Below are positions 8,985 to 17,811 of a stretch of DNA of 64,000 bases, in pieces. The stretch is from Clostridium mobile. Lineage in GTDB: Bacteria > Bacillota > Clostridia > Clostridiales > Clostridiaceae. The notes under the pieces are model-generated. The model saw only the letters and a program-made list of their open reading frames with translations. It had not been told where the DNA came from and did not search any database. The stretch's first letter is position 1. Each line of letters starts with the position of its first letter. Both the position numbers and the translations under genes were made by a program. Location: positions 558,001 to 622,000 of the forward strand of contig NZ_JAHLQF010000001.1 in NCBI RefSeq assembly GCF_018918285.1, read 5' to 3'.

Positions 8985-9413
8985 CTATAAAAATACTTTT
9001 AATTTCTCAACATTTTCTTCCTCGAACTTTTGCAGCCCTTTCATTAAAGAAACAATATCATCTTCTGCTTCTTTATATTTCCTTACATTTTTTATTGCGT
9101 CTATAATCCCCATATTACTTCCTAAAATCATCATTTCAGAAACATGAGAGGAGGTTTTATCGTTTAACGTTTGAAGATTAATCATAAGATAAGTTTTTAT
9201 CTTATTAAAAGCACCTATACCCTTTTCATCATACCCATTTTTATTAAGTATTTCTTTAGCTGACTGGTGGATTTCTTCATAACCCTTTAACTGTTCATGC
9301 AAATGATCTTTGAATTTTTTATCTTCAACAATTTTAATCAACTGCTGAATTGTATTCACACCCATTTGGGAATTTTGGTATATAAAATTTAAAAGCTCCG
9401 CATTTCCATTCAT
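8985..9413 (-). CDS. Small all-helical (ferritin-like/DUF2383-type) protein
   Basis: A 142-residue protein predicted to be entirely alpha-helical, with about four long helices. In size and pattern it resembles the DUF2383/ferritin-like bundle proteins found next to redox genes. I do not see the paired ExxH motifs of a true di-iron ferritin, so iron storage is not supported. The start ATG at 9413 has AAGGAG about 8 bases upstream. It lies between a dead and a live trxB, which suggests a link with thiol or oxidative stress, though this is only context. It could also be a spore-associated bundle protein. Confidence 0.6.
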   Translation of the reverse strand: MNGNAELLNFIYQNSQMGVNTIQQLIKIVEDKKFKDHLHEQLKGYEEIHQSAKEILNKNGYDEKGIGAFNKIKTYLMINLQTLNDKTSSHVSEMMILGSNMGIIDAIKNVRKYKEAEDDIVSLMKGLQKFEEENVEKLKVFL

Positions 9414-9473
9414 GTTTTAACACTCCTTCCTTAAAATAGTTTTAACTGAAATAATGAAAAAAATTCATTACAT

Positions 9474-9507
9474 AAAAGAAGGCACCCATTTATAGATGCC
9501 TTCTTTT
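9474..9507 (-). terminator. Rho-independent terminator after trxB
   Basis: AAAAGAAGGCA (9474-9484) pairs with TGCCTTCTTTT (9497-9507). Read on the minus strand the stem ends in a T-run 20 bases after the trxB stop, so it closes the grx-trxB transcript. Confidence 0.85.
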
Positions 9508-9526
9508 ATCAATGTTGTAATTTATA

Positions 9527-10462
9527 TTATCTTTCTTTTTCTGCAATATATTTTTCTGCCGCCAATGCTGCTATGGTTCCATCTGAAACCGCTGTTGTTA
9601 TCTGCCTAAATTTTTTATCTCTTACATCCCCTGCTGCATATACTCCTTGTATGTTGGTCTGCATATTTTCATCTGTAATAATATATCCATTAGGCGTAAG
9701 ATTTAAATACTCTTTAAATAAATCTGTCTTTGGTTCAGTACCAATATATGCAAAAACCCCATTAAGTTCAATCTCTTTCTCTTCACCAGTTTTCGTATTT
9801 TTTACGATCGCTTTATTTACAAAATCTTTACCTTCAACATTAATTAGGTCCCAATTGTACATAACTTCAATTTTAGAATTATTTGAAACCTCATCTAGAG
9901 TTGATTTTTCACCTCTAAAATAATCATATCTTCTAATCATTATAACCTTTGAAGCAAATTTAGTAAGAAATAAAGCTTCCTCTAAAGCTGAATTTCCTCC
10001 ACCCACAACTCCCACTACATTGTTCTCATATATTGCTCCATCACATACGGCACAATAGTGAATTCCCTTACTTAAAAATCTTTGTTCATTTGGAATTGGA
10101 AGCTTCTTTGGTGTAGCTCCTGTAGAAATTATAACTGCCTTAGGTCTATATATGAATTTTTTTGTTTCAATTAATTTTTCATCGTCCTTTAAGCTGACAT
10201 TAAGAATTTTACTAAATCTCTCAATTTTAACTCCTAGTTCATTAGCTTGTTCTGTCATTAAATCTGCTAAATCATTACCTGATATAACTTTAAATCCAGG
10301 ATAGTTTTCTATAGTGTAGCTGTTTCGAACTTGGCCTCCTATTAATTGATTTTCAAGTAAAATCATATTCATTTTTGCTCTTGCAGAATATATACTAGCA
10401 GTTAGGCCAGCTGGTCCTCCACCTATTATTAACAAATCTAAATCTTTTACTTCTTTATTCAT
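9527..10462 (-). CDS. trxB: Thioredoxin reductase
   Basis: A 311-residue, low-molecular-weight flavoprotein that passes NAD(P)H electrons to a thioredoxin-like redoxin. The FAD-binding motif is IIGGGPAGLTASIY near the N-terminus, the redox-active CAVC motif is near residue 137, the NAD(P)H-binding GGGNSALEEA near residue 155, and AAGDVRDKKFRQ is near the C-terminus. All are intact and of normal length. I prefer ATG 10462 because the GGGAG site lies 9 bases before it; ATG 10468 is only 3 bases from the site. It lies 65 bases downstream of a CPWC glutaredoxin gene, a common clostridial pair in which the redoxin is the reductase's substrate. Confidence 0.93.
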   Translation of the reverse strand: MNKEVKDLDLLIIGGGPAGLTASIYSARAKMNMILLENQLIGGQVRNSYTIENYPGFKVISGNDLADLMTEQANELGVKIERFSKILNVSLKDDEKLIETKKFIYRPKAVIISTGATPKKLPIPNEQRFLSKGIHYCAVCDGAIYENNVVGVVGGGNSALEEALFLTKFASKVIMIRRYDYFRGEKSTLDEVSNNSKIEVMYNWDLINVEGKDFVNKAIVKNTKTGEEKEIELNGVFAYIGTEPKTDLFKEYLNLTPNGYIITDENMQTNIQGVYAAGDVRDKKFRQITTAVSDGTIAALAAEKYIAEKER

Positions 10463-10526
10463 ATCCATACTCTCCCTAATAAAACTTTTGGGAGGACAAA
10501 ATTACTGCCTCCCTTTATATACTGCA

Positions 10527-10757
10527 TTATAATCCTAATATTCTGTCAATGCTTTCTTGGTCAAAGCCAACAATTATGTTTCCATCCAAATCAATTACAG
10601 GCACACCCATCTGTCCTGATTTACTAATCATTTCAGCGGCAGCTTTATCATCCTTGCTGACATCATATTCTACATAATCTACATCATTTGATTTTAAATA
10701 ATCCTTTACCACTTTGCACCATGGGCAGGTAGGTGTTGTATAAACTATTACATTCAT
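10527..10757 (-). CDS. Glutaredoxin-like redoxin (CPWC)
   Basis: A 76-residue single-domain redoxin with the active site TPTCPWCKVVKDYL near residue 11 and the cis-proline segment GVPVID near residue 52. It resembles the NrdH/YruB-type redoxins that accept electrons from thioredoxin reductase rather than from glutathione, which clostridia lack. The ATG has GGAGGA seven bases upstream. It is followed directly by trxB on the same strand, which supports this partnership. Confidence 0.88.
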   Translation of the reverse strand: MNVIVYTTPTCPWCKVVKDYLKSNDVDYVEYDVSKDDKAAAEMISKSGQMGVPVIDLDGNIIVGFDQESIDRILGL

Positions 10758-11110
10758 ATTTTTATCCTCCTATATTCAATATTTTATATTTTTTATTCCA
10801 CATCAATTATGTTTTACTAAAAACCCATGTTTATGCCCATTTCATATTTATACGTAGATAATTTAATGAGAAATACTTCTTAAATGCATTTTATTTCTTG
10901 CATATATATATATTATAGTCTTTATGTCATGATAGGTTCTTTATTTTCATAAGATTTTTATAAAATCGCTAAACATTGAACTTTATACTCTACAACCTAT
11001 TTGCATTTATTATATAGAATATACTTAGCGTTATAAATATAAAAAAACTTGCTATTGATTCTATAATCATATAACCTATAATTATAATTTTTAATTAGGA
11101 GGTCTTAACT
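10758..11110. promoter_or_regulatory. Divergent intergenic region; promoter for the glyoxalase gene
   Basis: This AT-rich stretch lies between the divergent redoxin and glyoxalase genes and holds no ORF. On the plus strand TTGATT (11055-11060), a 16-base spacer and TATAAT (11077-11082) form a good sigma-A-like promoter, followed by AGGAGG about 10 bases before the ATG at 11111. The left half probably holds the redoxin/trxB promoter, but no single site stands out. Confidence 0.5.
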
Positions 11111-11482
11111 ATGAAGTTTACTTTTAATCACAATAACATTAATGTTCTTGACCTGGAAAAAAGTATAGATTTTTACAAAAAAAATTTAGGATTAGTAGAA
11201 ATGAAACGTATCCATGCAGAAGATGGTAGCTTTATCTTAGTGTTTCTAGGAGATGGCATTACTGGTCATAGTTTAGAATTGACTTGGTTAAGAGATTGGT
11301 CAACTCCTTATAACTTAGGAGATAATGAGTTTCATCTTGCTTTCCATGTAGATGATTTTGAAGAAGCATATTCTCTACATAAAAATAATCAATGTATTTG
11401 CTATGAAAATAAAGCCATGGGCATTTACTTTATATCAGATCCTGATGGCTATTGGATTGAAATCATCCCTGCAAACCGTTAG
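11111..11482 (+). CDS. Glyoxalase I-type (lactoylglutathione lyase-like) protein
   Basis: A 123-residue vicinal-oxygen-chelate protein made of two beta-alpha-beta-beta-beta units. Likely metal ligands are visible at the expected places: H7 (NHNNINV), the glutamate of HSLELTW, the histidine of EFHLAFHV and the last glutamate in YWIEIIP. It resembles GloA of clostridia, which detoxifies methylglyoxal as a thiol adduct. As clostridia usually lack glutathione, the co-substrate thiol is uncertain. It is a single-gene unit with a clear promoter and AGGAGG site. Confidence 0.82.
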   Translation: MKFTFNHNNINVLDLEKSIDFYKKNLGLVEMKRIHAEDGSFILVFLGDGITGHSLELTWLRDWSTPYNLGDNEFHLAFHVDDFEEAYSLHKNNQCICYENKAMGIYFISDPDGYWIEIIPANR

Positions 11483-11533
11483 ATTATAATCAATCAAAAG
11501 TAAATGTTAACTTTAATAAAAAAGTAGGAAATA

Positions 11534-11586
11534 ATAACTTCCAGTTCTGTTAGGATCCTTATGGCCATAACAAAACTGGAAGTTAT
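11534..11586. terminator. Long hairpin between convergent gloA-like gene and anmK
   Basis: A perfect 13-base stem, ATAACTTCCAGTT (11534-11546) with AACTGGAAGTTAT (11574-11586), is extended inside by TGTTA/TAACA. It lies between convergent stops at 11482 and 11601 and probably terminates both transcripts, mainly the long mur/PTS operon. Confidence 0.7.
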
Positions 11587-11600
11587 GCTTTATGATAGAG

Positions 11601-12764
11601 TTAAACTATGATTTTACCCATAACCACTGGATGCTTTGCTCCTGTTACTGAAGGAACATTGTTATAGTTCCCATGAATAGTTTCATTAGCTAAAACAGCA
11701 AAAGCTATTGCTTCTTTAGCATCGCTGGAGTAGCCAAAAGCTTCTTGTATTTTTATTGAAATCATTGGCAGTCTTTGCTCTAGCATAGAAATTAATGTAT
11801 TATTATAACTTCCTCCACCACCTATAATTACTTCATCTACATGGTATTTATTAAACACATATTTTTCGTAATGATATGCTATAGATTCTACAGTGAAGGC
11901 TGTTACCGTGGCAACAATATCCTCTTTACATAAGTTCATACTAGAGCATTTATCAAGTAAACTTTTAGCATAATCTACACCAAATACTTCTCTTCCTGTA
12001 GTCTTAGGAGGTAGGGTTTTCATATAAGGATGATTCATCATCTCATCTAAAAGCTTCTTATGAACTTTCCCTTTTCCAGCAATAGTTCCATCTTTATCAA
12101 AACTTTTCTCTCCATTAGTTAATTCCAAAACCACTCTATCTATAATCATATTTCCAGGCCCCGTATCAAAAGCTATAACTTGGTCTAAGGTAGAGTTTTT
12201 AGGAAGTATTGTTGCATTGCCTATGCCTCCAATATTTTGCAATATTCTAGTTTTATTTTCACTTCTATAAAGTAAATATTCCGTATATGGAACTAAGGGT
12301 GCACCATGACCTCCTGCTGCTACATCTCTCACACGAAAATCCCCAACAACTGGAATATTTGTCCTTTCAGCAATAACACACAACTCTCCTATTTGTAATG
12401 TACTATTTTGAGGAATATGATAGATTGTTTGTCCATGAGATCCTATGAGATCAATATGGCTTAATTCAATTTTATTTTTATTACAAAGAGAAATAACTGT
12501 ATGGGCAAATAGTTCACCTAATTTAAAATTTAATCTGCAAATTTTCTCTACATTTGAACTTTCGATAGAACAGCATTGGAGTATTTCCCTTCTAATCTCA
12601 TCTGGCATTGGTAAGTTATGAAAATATATGGGCTTTATTTTAGTATTAATTCCATTACCCTCTATCTTAACTAACGCACAATCTATACCATCTAATGATG
12701 TGCCTGACATTAACCCTACTACTAGTTTTTTATCTTTATTATATAATTTAATAAGCTTTTCCAC
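11601..12764 (-). CDS. anmK: Anhydro-N-acetylmuramic acid kinase
   Basis: A 387-residue kinase that opens the 1,6-anhydro ring of anhydroMurNAc and phosphorylates it to MurNAc-6-P. The family ATP motif GLMSGTSLDGIDCALV lies near residue 17, with GHGAPLVPYTEY in the middle, FDTGPGNMIID (about residue 195) and GGGGSYNN (about residue 310). Length is normal. The start is GTG, placed directly after the chbG stop (TAG-GTG), so the genes are coupled. Its product is the substrate of MurQ in the same operon. AnhydroMurNAc comes from lytic transglycosylases, so cell-wall turnover or prey-wall fragments are the likely source. Confidence 0.92.
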   Translation of the reverse strand: MEKLIKLYNKDKKLVVGLMSGTSLDGIDCALVKIEGNGINTKIKPIYFHNLPMPDEIRREILQCCSIESSNVEKICRLNFKLGELFAHTVISLCNKNKIELSHIDLIGSHGQTIYHIPQNSTLQIGELCVIAERTNIPVVGDFRVRDVAAGGHGAPLVPYTEYLLYRSENKTRILQNIGGIGNATILPKNSTLDQVIAFDTGPGNMIIDRVVLELTNGEKSFDKDGTIAGKGKVHKKLLDEMMNHPYMKTLPPKTTGREVFGVDYAKSLLDKCSSMNLCKEDIVATVTAFTVESIAYHYEKYVFNKYHVDEVIIGGGGSYNNTLISMLEQRLPMISIKIQEAFGYSSDAKEAIAFAVLANETIHGNYNNVPSVTGAKHPVVMGKIIV

Positions 12765-13520
12765 CTAATCACCTAAATCTTTAAATGTAATTAGCTCTAT
12801 ATTTTCCTCTCTCAACCATTGTTTTAATTCTTCACTTGTTAAAATTTTTAATTCTTCTGCTCTATTTTTATTATAGGAGCTGATTTGTTCTAATTCTTCA
12901 TCACAAAAAGCAGGGTGACACATAATTTCAATAGTACCATGATTTAAATCTTTTATTATAGATTTAAGATTATCAAGAGTGGCTTTTTCACCATAAAAAT
13001 CCAAAGTAAAATAGTCTGTGGTTTTAATGTCCATTTCATCGTATAATTTTTCACACTCCATATTAGAGCTTCTTAAGGGTACATTATACTCCTTTGCTAA
13101 ATTAGCCACAATTTCACGTACTCCATCGTACATATGAATATGATGATGGCCATCCATATGGCTTAAATCCATTCCCATTTGAAGAAATCTATTTATTTGA
13201 GCTCTAAGCTCACGTTCGGCCTCATCTAAATTCATAGCTGGACATAATTTTTTAGTTCTTTTATAAAAAACTCCTCTCTCATCTATTAAGGATGGTACTT
13301 CTTTCTCACTTAAAATTGGCTTTCCGCAAGTTAATGTTAAGTGGATTCCTAAAGAAGTAATACCATTTTCTTTTGCTAATTTAACAGCTTCTTCTGCTTT
13401 TGGCATGTTGATCATTAAAGTTGTACTGGTGACAACTCCATTTTTAATAGCTTCAATAATTCCTTTATTGCATCCACTAGTTAATCCAAAATCGTCTGCA
13501 TTAAAAATTATTTTCTTCAT
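12765..13520 (-). CDS. chbG: ChbG/YdjC-type carbohydrate deacetylase
   Basis: A 251-residue deacetylase of the YdjC/ChbG family. The metal site is visible: the NADDFG motif near residue 6, GIHLTLTCGKP (about residue 58) and DGHHHIHMYDG (about residue 123). In Escherichia coli ChbG removes an acetyl group from chitobiose-6-P so that the phospho-glucosidase can act on it. Here it lies between a GH4 glycosidase and anmK, in an operon with a diacylchitobiose-type PTS, which fits that role. The start ATG has GGAGG seven bases upstream. A role on a muropeptide-derived disaccharide is equally possible. Confidence 0.88.
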   Translation of the reverse strand: MKKIIFNADDFGLTSGCNKGIIEAIKNGVVTSTTLMINMPKAEEAVKLAKENGITSLGIHLTLTCGKPILSEKEVPSLIDERGVFYKRTKKLCPAMNLDEAERELRAQINRFLQMGMDLSHMDGHHHIHMYDGVREIVANLAKEYNVPLRSSNMECEKLYDEMDIKTTDYFTLDFYGEKATLDNLKSIIKDLNHGTIEIMCHPAFCDEELEQISSYNKNRAEELKILTSEELKQWLREENIELITFKDLGD

Positions 13521-13538
13521 TATATTCCTCCGTTATAC

Positions 13539-14870
13539 CTATACTAATTCTTCAATTTTACTTTTAAATTGTGGTAGATATTCACTATTATCAATAAGTA
13601 TATCATTTAATAATTTTTTAGCCACTGTAACTGAAGGTACAAGAGGATGTACTGCTAAAGCTTGCAATGCTAAGTTATAATCTCCTTTTACTCCAGCTTC
13701 AGCTGCCAATTCCTCATAAGCTTTTACAGCATTAATTAAACCATAAATTTTAGGGGACAATTTTCCAACTTGAATTGGATGAGCCCCTATTTTATCTACC
13801 ACACAAACAACTTCTATTACTGTATTTTTTGGCAAACCTTCTATTGTTCCATTGTTTTTTACATTTACCACATGCAGCTCCTTTTTATCATTATATATAG
13901 CACTAATTAAAGATACAGCTGCTTCTGAATAATAGGCTCCTCCACGTTTTTCAAGCTCTTTTGGTTTTTCTTGAAGATTCACATCTTTATATAACTCAAA
14001 TAACTCCCTTTCAACTTTTTGTACCTGCTCCGCCCTTGTTCCTTTCCCATCTTTTTCTATAGACTTTTTCTCCTCTTCTACTATTTGATCTGTCATGTAA
14101 TAATATCTATGGTATGGGCAAGGCAACATATCCAAAGAATTTAAAAATTCTTTATCCCATTTTAAATCAGGAATATTTTTCATGGTAAGAGCTGCACCAT
14201 CACTGAGCTTATTAAGTATTTCTCGGGTAATATCTTCTTCATCTAAATATACTCTTTGCCCCCATACTAAATGGTTTAATCCAACAAAATCAATTTTTAC
14301 ACGACTGCTATCTACTTCCAAAATATTAGAAACCATTTTAACCATTCCAATAGGTACATTGCATAAACCAATAACTTTTACAGGGGTAAATTTTTCAACT
14401 ACTTCTGTAATTAACCCTGCAGGATTGGTAAAGTTTATTAGCCATGCATTTGGTGCTAATTCCTCAATATCTTTACATATATCTAATATAACAGGAATTG
14501 TTCTCATAGCCTTTGCAAAACCACCAGGACCTGTAGTTTCTTGTCCTAGTACATTATATTTTAAAGGAATTCTCTCATCTCTGGCTCTAGCTTGAAGACC
14601 TCCTAATCTGAATTGAGTGGTAACAAAGTCTGCATCTTTTATAGCTGCTCTTCTATCTGTAGTGAGGATAACTTTCATATCCACTCCGGCTTTCTTTACC
14701 ATTCTTTGAGCTAGCGCTCCCACAATTTCTAACTTCCACATACCTTCAGGAATATCTACTAAATGAATCTCTCTTACAGGAAGTTCTTGATACCGTTTAA
14801 TGAATCCTTCAATAATTTCAGGAGTATAACTACTTCCACCGCCAATAATAGCTATTTTTAATTTTTTCAT
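13539..14870 (-). CDS. GH4 family 6-phospho-beta-glucosidase
   Basis: A 443-residue, NAD- and Mn-dependent glycosidase of family GH4 (LicH/CelF/ChbF). The N-terminal Rossmann motif is IAIIGGGSSYTPEII. The cysteine metal ligand lies in GLCNVPIG (about residue 170) and the histidine in VGLNHLVWG (about residue 200). GPGGFAKAMRTIP and INFTNPAGL are also typical. The ATG at 14870 was chosen over the GTG at 14876 because AGGAGG is six bases before it. It cleaves disaccharide-6-phosphates delivered by the upstream PTS. The amino-sugar neighbours favour chitobiose-6-P or a GlcNAc/MurNAc disaccharide over cellobiose. Confidence 0.88.
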   Translation of the reverse strand: MKKLKIAIIGGGSSYTPEIIEGFIKRYQELPVREIHLVDIPEGMWKLEIVGALAQRMVKKAGVDMKVILTTDRRAAIKDADFVTTQFRLGGLQARARDERIPLKYNVLGQETTGPGGFAKAMRTIPVILDICKDIEELAPNAWLINFTNPAGLITEVVEKFTPVKVIGLCNVPIGMVKMVSNILEVDSSRVKIDFVGLNHLVWGQRVYLDEEDITREILNKLSDGAALTMKNIPDLKWDKEFLNSLDMLPCPYHRYYYMTDQIVEEEKKSIEKDGKGTRAEQVQKVERELFELYKDVNLQEKPKELEKRGGAYYSEAAVSLISAIYNDKKELHVVNVKNNGTIEGLPKNTVIEVVCVVDKIGAHPIQVGKLSPKIYGLINAVKAYEELAAEAGVKGDYNLALQALAVHPLVPSVTVAKKLLNDILIDNSEYLPQFKSKIEELV

Positions 14871-14881
14871 TTCCACCCTCC

Positions 14882-15202
14882 TTATTTGTTTTCCAACTCA
14901 TTAATACGCTTATATAAACCTATCATATTCTCTATTAAGCTCTTTTCTGCTAACGCTGTCATCAAATGGTCTTGGGCGTGAACCATAAGCAAAGACATTT
15001 CCACTTTTTCACCGTTAATTTCGCTTTGTATCATGGCTGTCTGTGTTTTATGAGCAATTTTTATTTCCTCCTCTGCCGCCCCTAAATGTTCTTTTGATTT
15101 TTCAAAATCACCGTTTTGTGCAGCCTTTAAAGCGTCATATGCTTCCCCTCTTGCATTTCCTCCATGTAAAATTATTTCAAATATTAACTCTTCGATTGTC
15201 AT
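14882..15202 (-). CDS. PTS lactose/cellobiose-family IIA component
   Basis: A 106-residue trimeric helical IIA protein. The phospho-histidine lies in LLMVHAQDHLMTA (about residue 75), and HGGNARGEAYDALKAA near the N-terminus is typical of the lactose/chitobiose class. It receives phosphate from HPr and passes it to the IIB cysteine. The second ATG of the frame (15202) is preferred because the GGGGG site is seven bases before it. It is separated from IIC by a strong intercistronic hairpin. Confidence 0.9.
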   Translation of the reverse strand: MTIEELIFEIILHGGNARGEAYDALKAAQNGDFEKSKEHLGAAEEEIKIAHKTQTAMIQSEINGEKVEMSLLMVHAQDHLMTALAEKSLIENMIGLYKRINELENK

Positions 15203-15230
15203 TTCCATACCCCCTCATCATACTATCAAT

Positions 15231-15255
15231 GAAGCACCAGTGTTACTGGTGCTTC
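15231..15255. other. Intercistronic hairpin between PTS IIC and IIA genes
   Basis: GAAGCACCAGT (15231-15241) pairs perfectly over 11 bases with ACTGGTGCTTC (15245-15255) around a three-base loop. In the direction of transcription (minus) no T-run follows. It therefore looks more like an mRNA-stabilising or processing element than a full terminator. Confidence 0.6.
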
Positions 15256-15270
15256 TTATTGGTGTTTTTA

Positions 15271-16554
15271 TTAGTCTAAACTTAAATTAGCTTGTTCACT
15301 TGCTATTCCATCTATTGTTTCTTCACGAATCATCTTCTTTTCATATGCCTTAAAGAATGGATAATAGATTGCCGCCATGATAATTATATTTATAACTACT
15401 AGCACAGCTGCTCTCCAGTCCCCACCTGTGGAAAGGTACGCACCTATTGGAGCTGGTAATGTCCATGGCGGTTGAATATATGGTTTATTAACCAAATTTA
15501 ACGCCATAGCATAGTAGCTAATAGTTCCTGTAATTAATGGCCCAATGATAAAGGGAATGCCTAAAATTGGGTTTAACATAATTGGTGCACCAAAAATTAT
15601 AGGTTCGTTAATATTACAAATACCTGGAATTAATGAAGCTCTTCCAACGCTTCTTAAATATTTAGATTTAGAGAATACCATCCAAATTAATAATCCTAAA
15701 GTAGCACCTGATCCACCTATCCAAATAAACCATTGAAAGAAAGGCTCTGGAGCAATGTTAGGAATAGCTTGATTTGCTGCTGCAGCTGCGGTATTTTCAT
15801 CTAATAATACTAACCAAATTGGTCTTGCCACTGAGCCTACTACAGATACACCGTGAATACCAGCAGACCATAAAAGAGTAATTAAAAGAATTGGAATTAG
15901 TATTCCTGGTAAAGTATTTCCCGCTGTTACAAGTGGCTTAAATAAATCCATAATAAATCCTTGAATATCAAATCCTATCATATGTCTTATTGCCCAAATA
16001 ACAATAAGAATAATTGCTCCAGGAACTAAAGCTTCAAAGGATCTTGATACTGCTTCCGGTACGCTTTCTGGCATTTTAATAACAAAGTTTATTCTGTGTA
16101 AAAATCTCATTACTTCAACTGCAAATATAGACATAATTATTGCAACGAACATGCCTGCTCCACCAGCATTGCCCATTGGAAGCATCCAGCCATGTCCTTC
16201 AATGTTTTGTGGAACCATAGTTATCAAAAAAGCCGCTAATGAAAGTACCCCTCCAGATATTCCATCCAGTTTATAGGATTTAGCTAAGCTATAACCTATA
16301 CCATAACAAGCATATAAAGACATAAGTCCAACAGTTAATCTAAAAGGAATTAAAATATTGCCAGCATAGGGTTTCACTAATTCTGCCAATTTCGCTGATG
16401 GTGGAGATGCAAATATTAAGAAAAAGCTTCCTACAATAATTAACGGAATCGTAGAAATAATACCATCTCTAATAGCTTTTAGATGCCTTTGCTCTGCCAA
16501 TTTTGTCATTGGTGGCATTAGAAATTTTTCAATAATTTCGAAAAACTTGCTCAC
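15271..16554 (-). CDS. PTS lactose/cellobiose-family IIC permease
   Basis: A 427-residue membrane component with about ten hydrophobic segments. Family motifs include MPPMTKLAEQRHLKAIRDGI at the N-terminus, the substrate-site loop GICNINEPIIFGAPIMLNP (about residue 315) and the ending WTLPAPIGAYLSTGGD. It imports a beta-linked disaccharide and releases it as the 6-phosphate. The start is GTG with GGAGGA eight bases upstream. With separate IIB and IIA genes it forms a complete CelABC/ChbBCA-type transporter. Neighbouring MurNAc and deacetylase genes suggest an amino-sugar substrate. Confidence 0.92.
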   Translation of the reverse strand: MSKFFEIIEKFLMPPMTKLAEQRHLKAIRDGIISTIPLIIVGSFFLIFASPPSAKLAELVKPYAGNILIPFRLTVGLMSLYACYGIGYSLAKSYKLDGISGGVLSLAAFLITMVPQNIEGHGWMLPMGNAGGAGMFVAIIMSIFAVEVMRFLHRINFVIKMPESVPEAVSRSFEALVPGAIILIVIWAIRHMIGFDIQGFIMDLFKPLVTAGNTLPGILIPILLITLLWSAGIHGVSVVGSVARPIWLVLLDENTAAAAANQAIPNIAPEPFFQWFIWIGGSGATLGLLIWMVFSKSKYLRSVGRASLIPGICNINEPIIFGAPIMLNPILGIPFIIGPLITGTISYYAMALNLVNKPYIQPPWTLPAPIGAYLSTGGDWRAAVLVVINIIIMAAIYYPFFKAYEKKMIREETIDGIASEQANLSLD

Positions 16555-16568
16555 TAAAATTCCTCCTA

Positions 16569-16880
16569 TTACTTTATTAATTCTTTAATTTGTTGAATTA
16601 CCTTAGGACCTCCTAATGGGCCATATCCTTGAGGAGTGATTAAAGCTATTGGTATATTAACTTCTTTAGCAACTGCTTCAAATCCCGCATATCTATGCCT
16701 TACCTGCGGAGCTACTAAGGCAATGGTCCACTCTCCTCCCTTTAATTCATCTTCAAATTCTCCCGTTCCCACTGCTTTTACATTCATTGGTATGCCTTGC
16801 TTGTCAGCCTCATTTTTAATAGATTTAACAACTATAGAGCTAGACATTCCACCAGAACAAACTAAAAGCACATTAATCAT
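16569..16880 (-). CDS. PTS lactose/cellobiose-family IIB component
   Basis: A 103-residue IIB protein with the phospho-cysteine at residue 8 in LLVCSGGMSSSIVV. The rest follows the family (VALVAPQVRHRY, ITPQGYGPLGG). The ATG at 16880 was chosen because AAGGGA lies about nine bases upstream. The start overlaps the murQ stop by eight bases, so translation of the PTS genes is coupled to murQ. Confidence 0.9.
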   Translation of the reverse strand: MINVLLVCSGGMSSSIVVKSIKNEADKQGIPMNVKAVGTGEFEDELKGGEWTIALVAPQVRHRYAGFEAVAKEVNIPIALITPQGYGPLGGPKVIQQIKELIK

Positions 16881-17796
16881 GATGATCATTCCCTTCATAA
16901 TATTCTAAAGCTTTTTTTATAAAGCCCTTGGCTTCTTTTAATCTCTTTATGGCTTCTTCTTTATTGCAATGAGTTTTTATCATTACAATTGCTACTTTAG
17001 GTTGAAAATCAGCTTCTTTCAAAACCTTCGCTACAATCCTTTCATCTTCACCAGTTGCCATCATAACAATTTTATTAGCACGATGAACTAATTTTTTGTT
17101 AGTTGTCTGTACATCCACCATTAGATTTTTATATACCTTACCAATTCCAATCATGGAGGCAGTAGTCAACATATTAACTACAAGCTTTTGTGCCGTACCT
17201 GATTTTAATCTTGTAGACCCTGCAATTACTTCTGCTCCAACTATGGGGGTTATAGCAACATCTACAATTTTTATAATAGGTGCTTCTTCGTTACAACAAA
17301 TTGATACTGTAGTGGCTCCTATTGACTTTGCATATTTTAATCCACTTATAACATAAGGAGTTCTTCCACTAGCTGCAATGCCAACCACTACATCTTTAGA
17401 ATTTAGATTAATATTTTTTAAATCCTTAATTCCTTCTTTTTCACAATCTTCTGCACCCTCAACAGCTTCTAATAAAGCTCTTTCTCCTCCTGCAATAAGT
17501 CCAACTACCATTTCTCTCGATGTTCCAAAAGTAGGTGGACATTCAGTTGCATCTAATATTCCCAATCGTCCGCTAGTACCAGCCCCTAAATAAATTAGTC
17601 TGCCATTATTATTAAAGGCTTCAACAATTTTTTCTACTGCTTTGGCAATATTAGGTAATTCCTCTTCTACTGCTAAGGCTACCTTTTTATCTTCTTCATT
17701 TATAATTTTCAAAATATCATAAGTAGACTTTTCATCAATATCTACAGTATTGCAGTTGACCTTTTCTGTGGTTAAACTTTCTAACTCACTATTCAT
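16873..17796 (-). CDS. murQ: N-acetylmuramic acid 6-phosphate etherase
   Basis: A 307-residue SIS-domain lyase that cleaves the D-lactyl ether of MurNAc-6-P, giving GlcNAc-6-P and lactate. The sugar-phosphate site GAGTSGRLGILDATECPPTFG is near residue 71. The two catalytic glutamates E85 and E116 are spaced 31 residues apart, as in the E. coli enzyme (E83/E114). The second motif is GIAASGRTPYV. It also carries a small C-terminal helical (UBA-like) domain. The start has GGGAG about 8 bases upstream. It receives substrate from the kinases at both ends of the operon (MurK-like and AnmK). Confidence 0.95.
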   Translation of the reverse strand: MNSELESLTTEKVNCNTVDIDEKSTYDILKIINEEDKKVALAVEEELPNIAKAVEKIVEAFNNNGRLIYLGAGTSGRLGILDATECPPTFGTSREMVVGLIAGGERALLEAVEGAEDCEKEGIKDLKNINLNSKDVVVGIAASGRTPYVISGLKYAKSIGATTVSICCNEEAPIIKIVDVAITPIVGAEVIAGSTRLKSGTAQKLVVNMLTTASMIGIGKVYKNLMVDVQTTNKKLVHRANKIVMMATGEDERIVAKVLKEADFQPKVAIVMIKTHCNKEEAIKRLKEAKGFIKKALEYYEGNDHHD

Positions 17797-17811
17797 TATG
17801 CACTCCCTCTC

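Noticed and set aside
14182-14595. 137-codon plus-strand frame inside the GH4 gene
   Set aside because: Antisense shadow; the GH4 motifs lie on the minus strand without interruption.
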